Below are positions 1-7,894 of a stretch of 35,272 nt of DNA, piece by piece. The position numbers and the translations under genes are program-made. The DNA is from a virus. A model generated the notes under the pieces. That model searched no databases, was not told the DNA's origin, and saw only the letters and a program-made list of their open reading frames with translations. The stretch is taken from positions 1 to 35,272 of IMG/VR virus record IMGVR_UViG_3300020451_001948; one strand, given 5' to 3'. Position 1 is the first letter of the stretch. Every line of letters starts with the position of its first letter.

Positions 1-325
1 ATCTAGTATGATACTTATCTAAATAGTCAACAAACATTTTCCAAGAATGTTCTTGAGAAGGATAGGATCTCCATTTATCCATAATATCTGCCTTAGAACA
101 TCCTGCTACTTTTGCATGAAAATCTACAACGTCTGTCGTATATTCGTAATCTGGATCTTTAGCAATTGTTTCTGGTTTAAAATGAACATTAAATTCAGAA
201 TTTGGTATGACTTCTAATTTCATAGGGTCTACCATGACAGCAGCCAATTGTACTGGACTACAAACTTCTGGATTAACACCATCTGTTTCAAAATCAAATA
301 CACAAATTTTATTATAATTAATCAT
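1..325 (-). CDS. DnaQ-like 3'-5' exonuclease, partial (C-terminus beyond left edge)
   Basis: Reading leftward from an ATG at 325, the frame stays open to the window edge (108 codons). The start reads MINYNKICVFDFETDGVN, where DFETDG is exonuclease motif I (Asp and Glu metal ligands) of the DEDD/DnaQ superfamily. Motifs II and III would lie outside the window or in the unaligned middle. Enzymes of this family remove mismatched nucleotides from DNA 3' ends. Placed two genes downstream of a C-family polymerase, this is most likely the proofreading subunit acting in trans, as epsilon does in bacteria. It overlaps the preceding 61-residue gene by 8 bases, so the two are probably translationally coupled. 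The family call is solid from motif I and position; the exact partner is inference. Confidence 0.8.
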   Translation of the reverse strand, partial: MINYNKICVFDFETDGVNPEVCSPVQLAAVMVDPMKLEVIPNSEFNVHFKPETIAKDPDYEYTTDVVDFHAKVAGCSKADIMDKWRSYPSQEHSWKMFVDYLDKYHTR

Positions 326-503
326 TATCTGCAACTTCTACTTCGTGTATGGGTACAACAAAACCTTTAACAGCACTATTGCTTGTCAATTTACAATTAT
401 GGACTTTACAACATGTTACTCTAATATCATCAATTTTTACATACTCTTGACCTTCATGGGTAAAAACAGTACCCACAGATACATCCTTAAATTTTTCTTT
501 CAT
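318..503 (-). CDS. Small hypothetical protein (61 aa) between polymerase and exonuclease
   Basis: I do not recognise a function. The 61-residue product begins MKEKFKDVSVGTVFTHEGQEY and has the alternating pattern of a small beta-rich domain. It holds adjacent cysteines (TCCKVHNCKL) that might bind a metal, and an acidic tail. Its ribosome binding site GAGGAG (515-520) lies inside the last codons of the polymerase gene, 11 bases before the ATG. The stop overlaps the start of the exonuclease gene. This embedding shows that the end of the polymerase reading frame here is a normal gene boundary, not a sequencing error. An accessory role in the replisome is possible from position only. Confidence 0.65.
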   Translation of the reverse strand: MKEKFKDVSVGTVFTHEGQEYVKIDDIRVTCCKVHNCKLTSNSAVKGFVVPIHEVEVADND

Positions 504-505
504 AA

Positions 506-2383
506 TTAAACAGTCTCCTCTTTGAGTAAATCTCGAATTGTCATAATTTTATCAAGCATAGCTACACCTAATATGTCAAACTTGATAATACCGATAGATT
601 CTAAATCTTGCATTTCCATACCAGCAATCATCTGTTTATTTTTCGAATCATATACCATAGGACAAACATCACTAAGTGCTTGAGAACTAATAGCAATACC
701 AGCAGCATGTTTGGACTGATTAGACTTAACTCCCTCTAATCTTATAGCCTGTTCAAAGCGTTTGGCAAGTGGTCCTTGTAATTCCCCTTTATCGTCTACA
801 AAACACCATTGTTTAAGTTTGTCTCCGCTATTTTCTAAAGTCCATCTTATAATCGATGCTTCGCCAGTATCTTCTTTCATTTCCTGTAATTGATCAGCAA
901 TTCGTGCTTCATCAGGAATGCTTTTGGTAATTTCATTCATCTCAGCAAAAGATACATTACCATAAACTCTTAACACATCCTTTAACGCTCCTCTACCCTT
1001 AATAGTATTAAAGGTAATCATTTGAGAAACTTTGTTTTCACCATATTTATCTTTGATATACTGAATAATTTTCTCTCTTTTATAGATAGGAACATCTACA
1101 TCAATATCAGGCATAGATATATGTTCTGCAGTATTACGTCCAGCATTATAAAATCTATCAAACATAAGATTATATTTAATGGGATCTATATCTGTAATTC
1201 CAATCAGATAAGACACCAAACATCCAGCAGCACTACCTCTACCTGGCCCCGGTAGCCAGCTATTATCTCTAACGTGATTAACTATATCTTGAACAATTAA
1301 GAAGTAGCTAGATAAGTCCGCCCCTTGTAAAACATCAAGTTCATACTTAATTCTTTCTATATAAAGATGATGTTCTGATTCTGGAATCACTGTAGCTATC
1401 TTTTCTTTCCATCCTTCCCTGCATAGCTGTCTAAGATATTCTGCATCAGTATATCCTTTTGGACATGAAAAAGGAGGAAGATTAGGTTTACTAAGAATAT
1501 CATATTCTTCGCACATAGAATCTACCAAATTGGTGTTTTCTATTTCTTCTTCAGTATGCAGTTCTTGAATTTCTTCTTGTGATAAAATATGGTAATTGTC
1601 AGATGTAAAAAAGCACTTCATAGGCACATCTTCGTCTAAACTCAATTTGCGATTGATCTCAGTAAATGTAGTTTTTAAATTATTACACAGTAGTATCCTC
1701 TGATCTACAGCATCACTTTTCTTACAGTAGTGTGCGTCAGGAGTGCATATAACTTTTGTGTTTGTTAATTTAGATAACTTTCTAATACAATCTGTTAAGT
1801 GTATTTGTGGTTCATTATTATCTCTATCCATCAATTGTGCTTCTAGAAAAAAGTTTTCTTCGCCAAAGATATCTTTACATTGACGAATATGCTCTTTACC
1901 TATGTTTTCCCAATCAGAAACGACAGCATCATTTTCCATAATCTTATTAGCAATAGTGGAACCTAAATGACCACAAATTCCGATCATATTACCATCCATT
2001 ATTTCACCCAATCTTTTAAGATCTAGTCTGGGCTTAAAATAATAATGCTCCGGACGATTAGATTCTGATACTATCCGAATCAGGTTTCTCCAACCATCAT
2101 AGTTTTTGGCTAGTATTAAAAAATGACTAAGTGTACGATTTTCTTTATGCTTGATGGTCGCATCATTATCGCAAATATATAATTCGCAACCCAAGATGGG
2201 CTTGATGCCCCTCTTTTTCATAGCACCATAAAATTTAATTGCTCCAGCTATATTGCCATGATCTGTTAAAGCACAAGACTTAACGCCTATTTCTTCACAA
2301 CGATCAGCAATTTGTTCTGGTTTAGATAAACCATCCAATAAACTGTACATACTATGTACATGCAAAGGTATATATTTTTTCAT
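506..2383 (-). CDS. dnaE: DNA polymerase III alpha subunit (C family), N-terminal half with PHP and palm domains
   Basis: This 625-residue protein copies DNA. The PHP domain is at about 1-270, with HVH at 8-10, LTDHGN at 39-44, GCELYI near 65-70 and PDAHY at 215-219, so the metal-binding set looks intact. The palm carries GPGRGSAAG at 379-387, the aspartate cluster PDIDVD at 425-430, SQMITF at 453-458 and IKFDILG at 600-606, the last holding the third catalytic aspartate. The protein then ends at KEETV, about 20 residues on. Bacterial DnaE is roughly 1160 residues, so the fingers, beta-binding and OB-fold regions are missing. No intein half is seen at the end. The start at 2383 has AGGA just before it. 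The rest may be a separate gene beyond the left edge. Confidence 0.93.
   Translation of the reverse strand: MKKYIPLHVHSMYSLLDGLSKPEQIADRCEEIGVKSCALTDHGNIAGAIKFYGAMKKRGIKPILGCELYICDNDATIKHKENRTLSHFLILAKNYDGWRNLIRIVSESNRPEHYYFKPRLDLKRLGEIMDGNMIGICGHLGSTIANKIMENDAVVSDWENIGKEHIRQCKDIFGEENFFLEAQLMDRDNNEPQIHLTDCIRKLSKLTNTKVICTPDAHYCKKSDAVDQRILLCNNLKTTFTEINRKLSLDEDVPMKCFFTSDNYHILSQEEIQELHTEEEIENTNLVDSMCEEYDILSKPNLPPFSCPKGYTDAEYLRQLCREGWKEKIATVIPESEHHLYIERIKYELDVLQGADLSSYFLIVQDIVNHVRDNSWLPGPGRGSAAGCLVSYLIGITDIDPIKYNLMFDRFYNAGRNTAEHISMPDIDVDVPIYKREKIIQYIKDKYGENKVSQMITFNTIKGRGALKDVLRVYGNVSFAEMNEITKSIPDEARIADQLQEMKEDTGEASIIRWTLENSGDKLKQWCFVDDKGELQGPLAKRFEQAIRLEGVKSNQSKHAAGIAISSQALSDVCPMVYDSKNKQMIAGMEMQDLESIGIIKFDILGVAMLDKIMTIRDLLKEETV
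515..520 (-). promoter_or_regulatory. Ribosome binding site embedded in the 3' end of the polymerase gene
   Basis: GAGGAG on the minus strand, 11 bases before the ATG at 503. It sits within the last codons of the polymerase half (residues Lys-Glu-Glu), so it marks the designed end of that gene and the start of the 61-residue one. Confidence 0.55.
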
Positions 2384-2398
2384 TTTCCTATCTCAAAG

Positions 2399-3397
2399 TT
2401 ATTCCGCACTTCCCGGTGCTTTGTAATGTCCTATATTATAACCTTCAGCCTGATACTCGTCAATCACGTTATCCATACCTTTAATGGTTACATCATGTTT
2501 TATTTGTTCACACTTAGTCATTGTGTCTCCCATATTCATTAATTGACCTTCTCTATATTCAACGATTGGAAGATATGGACTATCCTCAAAGGTAGTTTTA
2601 CCAAAATGACACAGCTTGGTACATTTCCAACTCTTATTGAGAGGAGGATTCATAGTGTCTCTGATAGTTTCAAACTTTCTCTTCAGCATCATTTCTACTT
2701 GGTATAAATTATCTTTACTAAAACAAACAGAAAACATTCCGCCATCATTAATAAAATCAATAGACACCATAATATTTTCAATATCAGGATAAAGTTTATG
2801 TACTGCATAATAATATAACATCAACTGCGGATCATCATGTAGTTTCTTTAGGGTTTTTTCTTGACCTGTAGCCCAATCTAACCTTCTGCCTGTTTTCCAA
2901 TCAATAACTTCATATGTGTTATCGTTGACTTTAGTAATTAAATCAATTGTTCCTTTGATAGACAGCTGACCTTCTAAATGTCCTTCTTTAGTGTCATAAC
3001 TATATTTAGCCCATTCTTTATCTATTGTGATATCAAAGTGTTGTTCAGGTTCGACTATTTCTCTGTTTCGAGGGTCAAACATACCATCGCCATATTCAAT
3101 AGCTTTATAAACCCACTTATGACAATCTTTATAGTCTCTGTCCGTCCACTTATGATGTGTAAACTGAGACGTATAATAGTGATATACCTGCTCTGTCATA
3201 TGATCTAGATTATAGTTTGTAATATCTACTGGACCTATAATATCATCTTCAAAATATCTATTATTATTTTGTATGTTTAATTTAACAAAAGCTAAGATTT
3301 CTAAAACCTTATGGACAATAGTTCCTTTGTCTGCTTTTTTATTAGATGGTGACCTATGACCTAGATTGTATTCTATAAAGTATTGCATAGGACACAT
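2399..3397 (-). CDS. Cas4-like PD-(D/E)XK nuclease superfamily protein
   Basis: The 332-residue product resembles phage RecB/Cas4-type nucleases. CPMQYFIEYNLGHRSP near the N-terminus and KGTIVHKVLE after it give the conserved cysteine and the GTxxH motif. Further on, IKGTIDLI followed by YEVIDWKTGRRLDW gives the catalytic Asp and the D-x-K core. C-terminal cysteines (SWKCTKLCHFG) may complete an iron-sulfur cluster site as in Cas4; that is inference. The ATG at 3397 has no good ribosome binding site, and family-like residues RSSSYGTHS lie upstream of it in frame. The true start is therefore probably a non-ATG codon at 3427 (ATT) or 3439 (ATA). Likely role: DNA end processing during recombination or replication. 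Confidence 0.82.
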   Translation of the reverse strand: MCPMQYFIEYNLGHRSPSNKKADKGTIVHKVLEILAFVKLNIQNNNRYFEDDIIGPVDITNYNLDHMTEQVYHYYTSQFTHHKWTDRDYKDCHKWVYKAIEYGDGMFDPRNREIVEPEQHFDITIDKEWAKYSYDTKEGHLEGQLSIKGTIDLITKVNDNTYEVIDWKTGRRLDWATGQEKTLKKLHDDPQLMLYYYAVHKLYPDIENIMVSIDFINDGGMFSVCFSKDNLYQVEMMLKRKFETIRDTMNPPLNKSWKCTKLCHFGKTTFEDSPYLPIVEYREGQLMNMGDTMTKCEQIKHDVTIKGMDNVIDEYQAEGYNIGHYKAPGSAE

Positions 3398-3435
3398 GGA
3401 ATGTGTACCATACGAACTACTTCTAATGTATGTTA

Positions 3436-4032
3436 CTATAATGGTAAAATTCCTTTATCTATTAGAAAGTCATGAATAATTTCGTTTTGCTTTCCAATAG
3501 TTAATTCATCATTATCAATAACCAAATTAAAGTTTGTAGCATCGTACCTGTTAGCGTCTAATGACTCTTCGCTTGCGTGTGTTGAGTTGTATGGATTTCT
3601 ATTAAGTTTAATAACTAGACCATCATTATTTTTAATAGCTTCGACCTCATTAGGAAATCGGCAGTCTGCGATAATTGCTAAGTCTGGTTTTTCTTTTTCT
3701 ATTAATCTGATGGTAGCTGCTGACCAAACATTATGTTGCATTTTCCTAAATATGTCTGTGCCAACATATTGCATAACTTCCCTAGCAGTCATCTGTCCGC
3801 TACTGTCAGGGGCATAGTGTCTATAGCAATCTACACGTTCGTTTTTGGATTCGTCTGGACCATAACATTGAGAATAAGTTAAACCCAAGACATCCATACA
3901 TAGTTGTTTTAATGGGTCTGCAAAATTATATATTCTAGCTACGCCCAATCCGCGATTTTCAAAAATATTTTTTACAAATTCAGCAGATGTGGTTTTACCA
4001 GATTGTTTTCTGCCAGCAAATGATATAATCAT
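3436..4032 (-). CDS. Deoxynucleoside monophosphate kinase (dNMP kinase)
   Basis: A 198-residue P-loop kinase with Walker A GRKQSGKTT at about 7-15 and the phage dNMP kinase signature FADPLKQLCMDVLGL. A later segment, LAIIADCRFPNEVEAI, matches the DxRFxNE motif of the family. Such enzymes phosphorylate dNMPs to dNDPs and work with the ribonucleotide reductase and dCMP deaminase encoded further upstream. The ATG overlaps the primase stop by 4 bases (ATGA), so expression is probably coupled. The length fits the family. Confidence 0.85.
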   Translation of the reverse strand: MIISFAGRKQSGKTTSAEFVKNIFENRGLGVARIYNFADPLKQLCMDVLGLTYSQCYGPDESKNERVDCYRHYAPDSSGQMTAREVMQYVGTDIFRKMQHNVWSAATIRLIEKEKPDLAIIADCRFPNEVEAIKNNDGLVIKLNRNPYNSTHASEESLDANRYDATNFNLVIDNDELTIGKQNEIIHDFLIDKGILPL

Positions 4033-5189
4033 ACTACACCTCTTATATAATCTTTGATTTCCGTATCAATTTCTTCTGAAGTCATATCAGCAATATCTGC
4101 TTTAGTAATAGACGGGACAAATACTCTATATGTATTTTGACATTTTTCTTTAATTTGTTCTGCTGCTTTTCTACCAGCATCATCATTATCGGTTAAAACT
4201 ATAATAGTCATTGCTCCTGATGAGTCCAGAATAATCTTTTGACGGTCACTTAATGCCGCACCAAAAATACCTAGACTATTATGTATGTTATTTTCTTCTA
4301 ATTTCCAGACATTGCCAGGACTTTCTACTAAAATAGCAACACCTGTATCTTTTATATGTTTTTGAGCAAACCAAAAATTATACAAAGAATTTTGACTTTT
4401 AAAATTAGCACTATGTTTCCATTTAGAATATAAATATTTTTGATGATCTTGTGGACAATCATTATCAGGATCATGAAAACATCCACATTTATCACATTTC
4501 TCAAAGATGCTTCTACCTGAACAGCCTATCATATACGTATAATCAGGATCATAAATAGGTGCAACAACTCTGTTAGACATTTCTCTATTAGGATTATCAC
4601 ATAAACCTATATCATACTTATCTAATATCGCTGGAGTAAATCCCCTATTAATATAATATTCTGCTGGTATTTTTAATAAGCCTCTAATACGATTTCTGGT
4701 TAAGCAGTTAGTCGTGTCTACTTTTACATTATTTTTTATATGACTAACAGCGTTTGTAAATCTATTTTTATTTCTAGTCTCTGTAGATACTTTAATATCC
4801 TTTAAGTCCTTCTTCAAAAAAGAAGTAATAAATTCTATAGTTTGTTTAAAAGTTACGGTTTTATCACCCTCTTCACTCCACTGATGTTTTCTATTAGACA
4901 ATAAACCTCTAACAAAACCTATGATAGATCCCTTAAAACATTTTTCGCATCCGTGTGTTCTACATTTCCAATTTCCTCTATAGGAGTCTCCTTCAACATA
5001 TAGGTTTAAAGCACTCTCATTATCCCCTTCGTGTATAGGACATGCCATACTGATCATTTTACCATGATCTTTATAGTCCAATTCAAAGTGTTCCAATAGA
5101 TCTTCTATATTATCACAAAGGTCGTCGCACAAAACTTTTAGTTTTGCTTGATCATTCAAAGGGGATTTCTTGGTCATCAGCATTGTCAT
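4029..5189 (-). CDS. dnaG: DNA primase, DnaG/TOPRIM type
   Basis: This 386-residue primase makes RNA primers for lagging-strand synthesis. An N-terminal zinc-binding domain carries ACPIH (Cys50, His53) and KCRTHGC (Cys76, Cys81). The TOPRIM domain carries ILVES (Glu289) and LTDNDDAG (Asp334, Asp336). Between them is a second cysteine cluster, CDKCGCFHDPDNDC (232-245), which may bind another zinc. Three in-frame ATGs occur at 5189, 5183 and 5177; the GAGG motif touches the first and is 6 bases before the second, so 5183 is the likelier start. The gene overlaps the end of the helicase gene by about 30 bases, a tight helicase-primase pair. Confidence 0.88.
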   Translation of the reverse strand: MTMLMTKKSPLNDQAKLKVLCDDLCDNIEDLLEHFELDYKDHGKMISMACPIHEGDNESALNLYVEGDSYRGNWKCRTHGCEKCFKGSIIGFVRGLLSNRKHQWSEEGDKTVTFKQTIEFITSFLKKDLKDIKVSTETRNKNRFTNAVSHIKNNVKVDTTNCLTRNRIRGLLKIPAEYYINRGFTPAILDKYDIGLCDNPNREMSNRVVAPIYDPDYTYMIGCSGRSIFEKCDKCGCFHDPDNDCPQDHQKYLYSKWKHSANFKSQNSLYNFWFAQKHIKDTGVAILVESPGNVWKLEENNIHNSLGIFGAALSDRQKIILDSSGAMTIIVLTDNDDAGRKAAEQIKEKCQNTYRVFVPSITKADIADMTSEEIDTEIKDYIRGVV

Positions 5190-6615
5190 CCTCTACTATA
5201 AATCCATCATTATTATTTTTATTATTACTCATTACTTCTAATTTAGTTTTACCCTCAGTAATCTTAGCACACCAGCCTTTCATATTACAATTGATATAAT
5301 CGTTATCATCAAGACCTCCACCGTGCCTACTAATTAAAGGAACTAACTTCCTATTGCCGTTATCTGCTCCATCTTCAGCAATTTCTTCAGATGTTTTGCG
5401 TTTAAATATACTGAAATTACTACACAGCCAAACAATTCTGTCTGAACCAGAGGCTGTATCTGTACTTTCTTTTGTAATACCATCTCTATTTAATTGTATA
5501 AAAGCAACTACAGGTACCTTATATCTTGTAGCAAAATTATGTAAGGCGGTCATCATAAAGCCAAGGACTTGATATTCTTTCATATCCTGACTCATTCCAG
5601 CACTATCCATTAATTTTAAATAGTCATAAAATATAACACAATCTTTAGCAGTGCCATCTTCATTCAATCCAACTTCTTTAATTAGCCATCTTCTCATAAT
5701 AGATAGTTGATCTTCAAATGGTTTGCCAGCAATAGACTTATAGAATAATCTGGTGTTTTTTAGATCTTTGACTGCTTCTTTTACCTTCATGTCTTTATTG
5801 GGTGTTTGCGCAAATCTGCCTGTTTCAATATCATTAATTTCGATCTCTGTCATCATTGCCATAACTCTATTGATATGGTCTTCTTTGGTCATTTCTGTGT
5901 CCATATTCAAAACAGGAATTTGTAACTTGTTAGCAATATGAAAACCCATATTGTCAGATAGTAATGTTTTACCAGTTTTAGGTCTAGCAGCAATGACATT
6001 GACTGTACTTCGTCGCAATCCTCCACCAATAGCTTGATCGTATACTGGAAAACCTGTAGGTATGCCCACTTGATCTACTTTATTGTCTACTAAACCTTGT
6101 ACATATTCGTCTAGGTCATCACTAATAGAAACAGGATTATTATCAACATCATTAAGCATATTAGTAAAATCAAATACAGTATCCTCTGCTATACCTAGAA
6201 TACTACCGATAGACTCAGTTCCTGTGACATCTAAAATTTTATCCTGAGCTTTGTCTAATTGTTTTCTTAATAGTCTTGCTATTTCTAGCTTACGAATTTT
6301 TGCAGCAAATTTTCGAACATTATCTAGATTAACAGGAAAATCTAAGACAGCCTTAAGATGTTGTACCTCTTCCTTTTTATTAAATACATTAGAAAGACCT
6401 AACTCTTCAGCAGTAGAGAATATCAATGCTACATCAACAGAAACCTTATGGTCTCTTTCAAAAATTGTTTTTAAGCATTGAAAAATAATCTTATTACTAT
6501 CTACAGTAAAAGAAGTATCCTGAACTATATCTGCGATATCAAGATACGCATCATCTCCGTACTGACATACTCCAGCTAATACTGCTCTTTCTGCTGCTGT
6601 ATCCGAAAGCACCAT
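5152..6615 (-). CDS. dnaB: Replicative DNA helicase, DnaB-like
   Basis: A 487-residue RecA-fold helicase that unwinds DNA at the fork. The N-terminal domain begins SDTAAERAVLAG, the usual DnaB opening. The core has GFPVYDQAIGGGLRRS, Walker A AARPKTGKTLL (about 209-219) and Walker B DCVIFYDYLKLM. The start at 6615 overlaps the preceding stop as TAATG and has AAGGAG 9 bases upstream. An ATG at 6636 in the same frame precedes that AAGGAG and is unlikely to be used. The gene is followed directly by the primase, the expected primosome arrangement. The acidic C-terminus (VEDDNADDQEIPFE) could be a partner-binding tail; that is inference. Confidence 0.92.
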   Translation of the reverse strand: MVLSDTAAERAVLAGVCQYGDDAYLDIADIVQDTSFTVDSNKIIFQCLKTIFERDHKVSVDVALIFSTAEELGLSNVFNKKEEVQHLKAVLDFPVNLDNVRKFAAKIRKLEIARLLRKQLDKAQDKILDVTGTESIGSILGIAEDTVFDFTNMLNDVDNNPVSISDDLDEYVQGLVDNKVDQVGIPTGFPVYDQAIGGGLRRSTVNVIAARPKTGKTLLSDNMGFHIANKLQIPVLNMDTEMTKEDHINRVMAMMTEIEINDIETGRFAQTPNKDMKVKEAVKDLKNTRLFYKSIAGKPFEDQLSIMRRWLIKEVGLNEDGTAKDCVIFYDYLKLMDSAGMSQDMKEYQVLGFMMTALHNFATRYKVPVVAFIQLNRDGITKESTDTASGSDRIVWLCSNFSIFKRKTSEEIAEDGADNGNRKLVPLISRHGGGLDDNDYINCNMKGWCAKITEGKTKLEVMSNNKNNNDGFIVEDDNADDQEIPFE

Positions 6616-6992
6616 TACCCAGCACTCCTTGAACAAGCGTTACATTTGTATCTTTCCGGAGTATCTGTTAGCACGGCAGGATTAACCTCTTCTGTTTTCC
6701 CACAAACCCTACATGTGACTTTGATTGTCTTAAATTTTCTGGTTCTAGGGGTAGGACCATACTTATTTAATTTTTTATCAATCTCAATGTCTGCTTTATG
6801 CAAATTCTTTTCTGCCATACTATCAAATTTGTTCTCTATAAACTGTGGCCTTCTACTACCTCTAGTCCTAATCGGACCTTCAGATTCAGTATTTTGTTTA
6901 GGTTCTGGGACGCTATCAGATTCTTCTGGTAACATATTTTTTAACATATCAATCATTTGTTTGATTTGATTTTCCGAAAGGTTCTCACCCAT
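6615..6992 (-). CDS. Zinc-ribbon protein of unknown function (125 aa)
   Basis: I do not recognise the family. The N-terminal third is probably helical (ENQIKQMIDMLKNML) and is followed by a polar linker rich in Glu, Ser and Pro. The C-terminal 40 residues form a likely zinc ribbon with CRVCG and CNACS about 25 residues apart. The stop overlaps the helicase start by one base (TAATG), and the gene itself overlaps the upstream 166-residue gene by 8 bases. A single-stranded DNA-binding, loader or regulatory role beside the helicase is possible but rests on position alone. Confidence 0.6.
   Translation of the reverse strand: MGENLSENQIKQMIDMLKNMLPEESDSVPEPKQNTESEGPIRTRGSRRPQFIENKFDSMAEKNLHKADIEIDKKLNKYGPTPRTRKFKTIKVTCRVCGKTEEVNPAVLTDTPERYKCNACSRSAG
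6625..6630 (-). promoter_or_regulatory. Ribosome binding site that decides the helicase start
   Basis: AAGGAG on the minus strand, 9 bases before the ATG at 6615. It lies downstream of the alternative in-frame ATG at 6636, so the shorter helicase start is preferred. Confidence 0.6.
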
Positions 6993-7485
6993 TTTTTACC
7001 ATCCCTTTTGCTCTTTGTATAGAAATTAAAATGTCTGAAAGATTTTTTAATGAACTAGATAAGTAAGTTAAACGATCCATACGTTGTTTAGCAAATGTCA
7101 CAATTTTATTTAATTGGTTTGCTTTATCATTGTGTTTAATAGCTTGAGAAGATTTTTCTATGTATCCATAACCTTTATAGTTATTAATTTCATCTGCAAT
7201 TGTAATCTTTATTTCATTTTCAGCCCAATTCATACGAGCCTGTTCACGATTTAAAGTTCTCTGAACATGGAAACCGTATTGTCCAATTCTATATGCAATC
7301 TCTGCACATTGTACTATATCCAATTTTTCAAGTACATTCCTATTCATTGTTAAATATTCTTGTAACTCTTCTTCTGGTAGACTATCATTAGAATAGTTAG
7401 GAAGACCAATACCCTTTTCATAGTCATCTAAAACACTATCCCAAAATTCGACCTGCTCTTTAGAGGTCTTCACTGTATTCGTCAT
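6985..7485 (-). CDS. Hypothetical helical protein (166 aa), possible recombination mediator
   Basis: No recognised motif. The protein looks almost entirely alpha-helical, with a basic, aromatic middle (AYRIGQYGFHVQRTLNREQ) and a long C-terminal helix ending near LSDILISIQRAKG. Size, helical content and position beside RecA and the helicase recall the T4 mediator UvsY, but I see no firm sequence match, so that is a hypothesis. The ATG at 7485 has GGAG 8 bases upstream, a good start. It overlaps the nuclease gene upstream by 26 bases and the zinc-ribbon gene downstream by 8. Confidence 0.5.
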   Translation of the reverse strand: MTNTVKTSKEQVEFWDSVLDDYEKGIGLPNYSNDSLPEEELQEYLTMNRNVLEKLDIVQCAEIAYRIGQYGFHVQRTLNREQARMNWAENEIKITIADEINNYKGYGYIEKSSQAIKHNDKANQLNKIVTFAKQRMDRLTYLSSSLKNLSDILISIQRAKGMVKNG

Positions 7486-7894
7486 TTAAAATTCTCCGCT
7501 TCCACTGTTCAATATCTTCATTATACGGTAACTCAATATATTCAATATCATTTAATTCACACCATTCTTGTTTTTCTCTATCTCGTTGTTTGTGTTTTGC
7601 AAATCCCATCATAGTTTGATGAAAGTGAGGAATAAATTTGTAATGTTGTTCTCCATGTACTTCTATACATTTATTATTTAGTGGTAAGAAAAAATCTAAA
7701 TAAACCGTATGTCCCTTTTTTAAAGGTATAGTAATTTCTTCACAAACTTGTAGAGTAGGAAAACATTCTTTAATTAGTTGTCTTGCTGCGATATGGTATT
7801 TAGATCTAGTGTTTCTACCAGAAGCGCGAGTAATGCCTCTAGATAGATTTAACTTGACCATACTTCCATCTAGGTCAACAACAGTCCTGCTCAT
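7460..7894 (-). CDS. PD-(D/E)XK-like endonuclease (Vsr/DUF559-like)
   Basis: A 144-residue protein with the restriction-endonuclease-like pattern YLDFFLP, then KCIEVHGEQHY, then FAKHKQRDREKQEWCELNDI and IEYIELPY. The Asp, the Glu-x-x-Gly-x-x-His block and the following Arg/Lys helix resemble Vsr and DUF559 endonucleases, which cut DNA one strand or one site at a time. Its ATG overlaps the recA stop (ATGA), so it is coupled to RecA and probably acts in recombination or repair. The precise substrate cannot be told. A homing nuclease is an alternative, but the conserved operon-like placement argues against it. Confidence 0.62.
   Translation of the reverse strand: MSRTVVDLDGSMVKLNLSRGITRASGRNTRSKYHIAARQLIKECFPTLQVCEEITIPLKKGHTVYLDFFLPLNNKCIEVHGEQHYKFIPHFHQTMMGFAKHKQRDREKQEWCELNDIEYIELPYNEDIEQWKRRILNDEYSEDL

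Noticed and set aside
1-505. Frameshifted continuation of the polymerase
   Set aside because: Both genes here make sensible proteins in their own frames (a 61-residue protein and a DnaQ-like exonuclease), and no DnaE fingers motif is seen.
506-560. Split-intein junction at the end of the polymerase half
   Set aside because: Inteins begin with Cys or Ser and a recognisable block (as in cyanobacterial DnaE); the end here is IRDLLKEETV and stop, with no such sequence.
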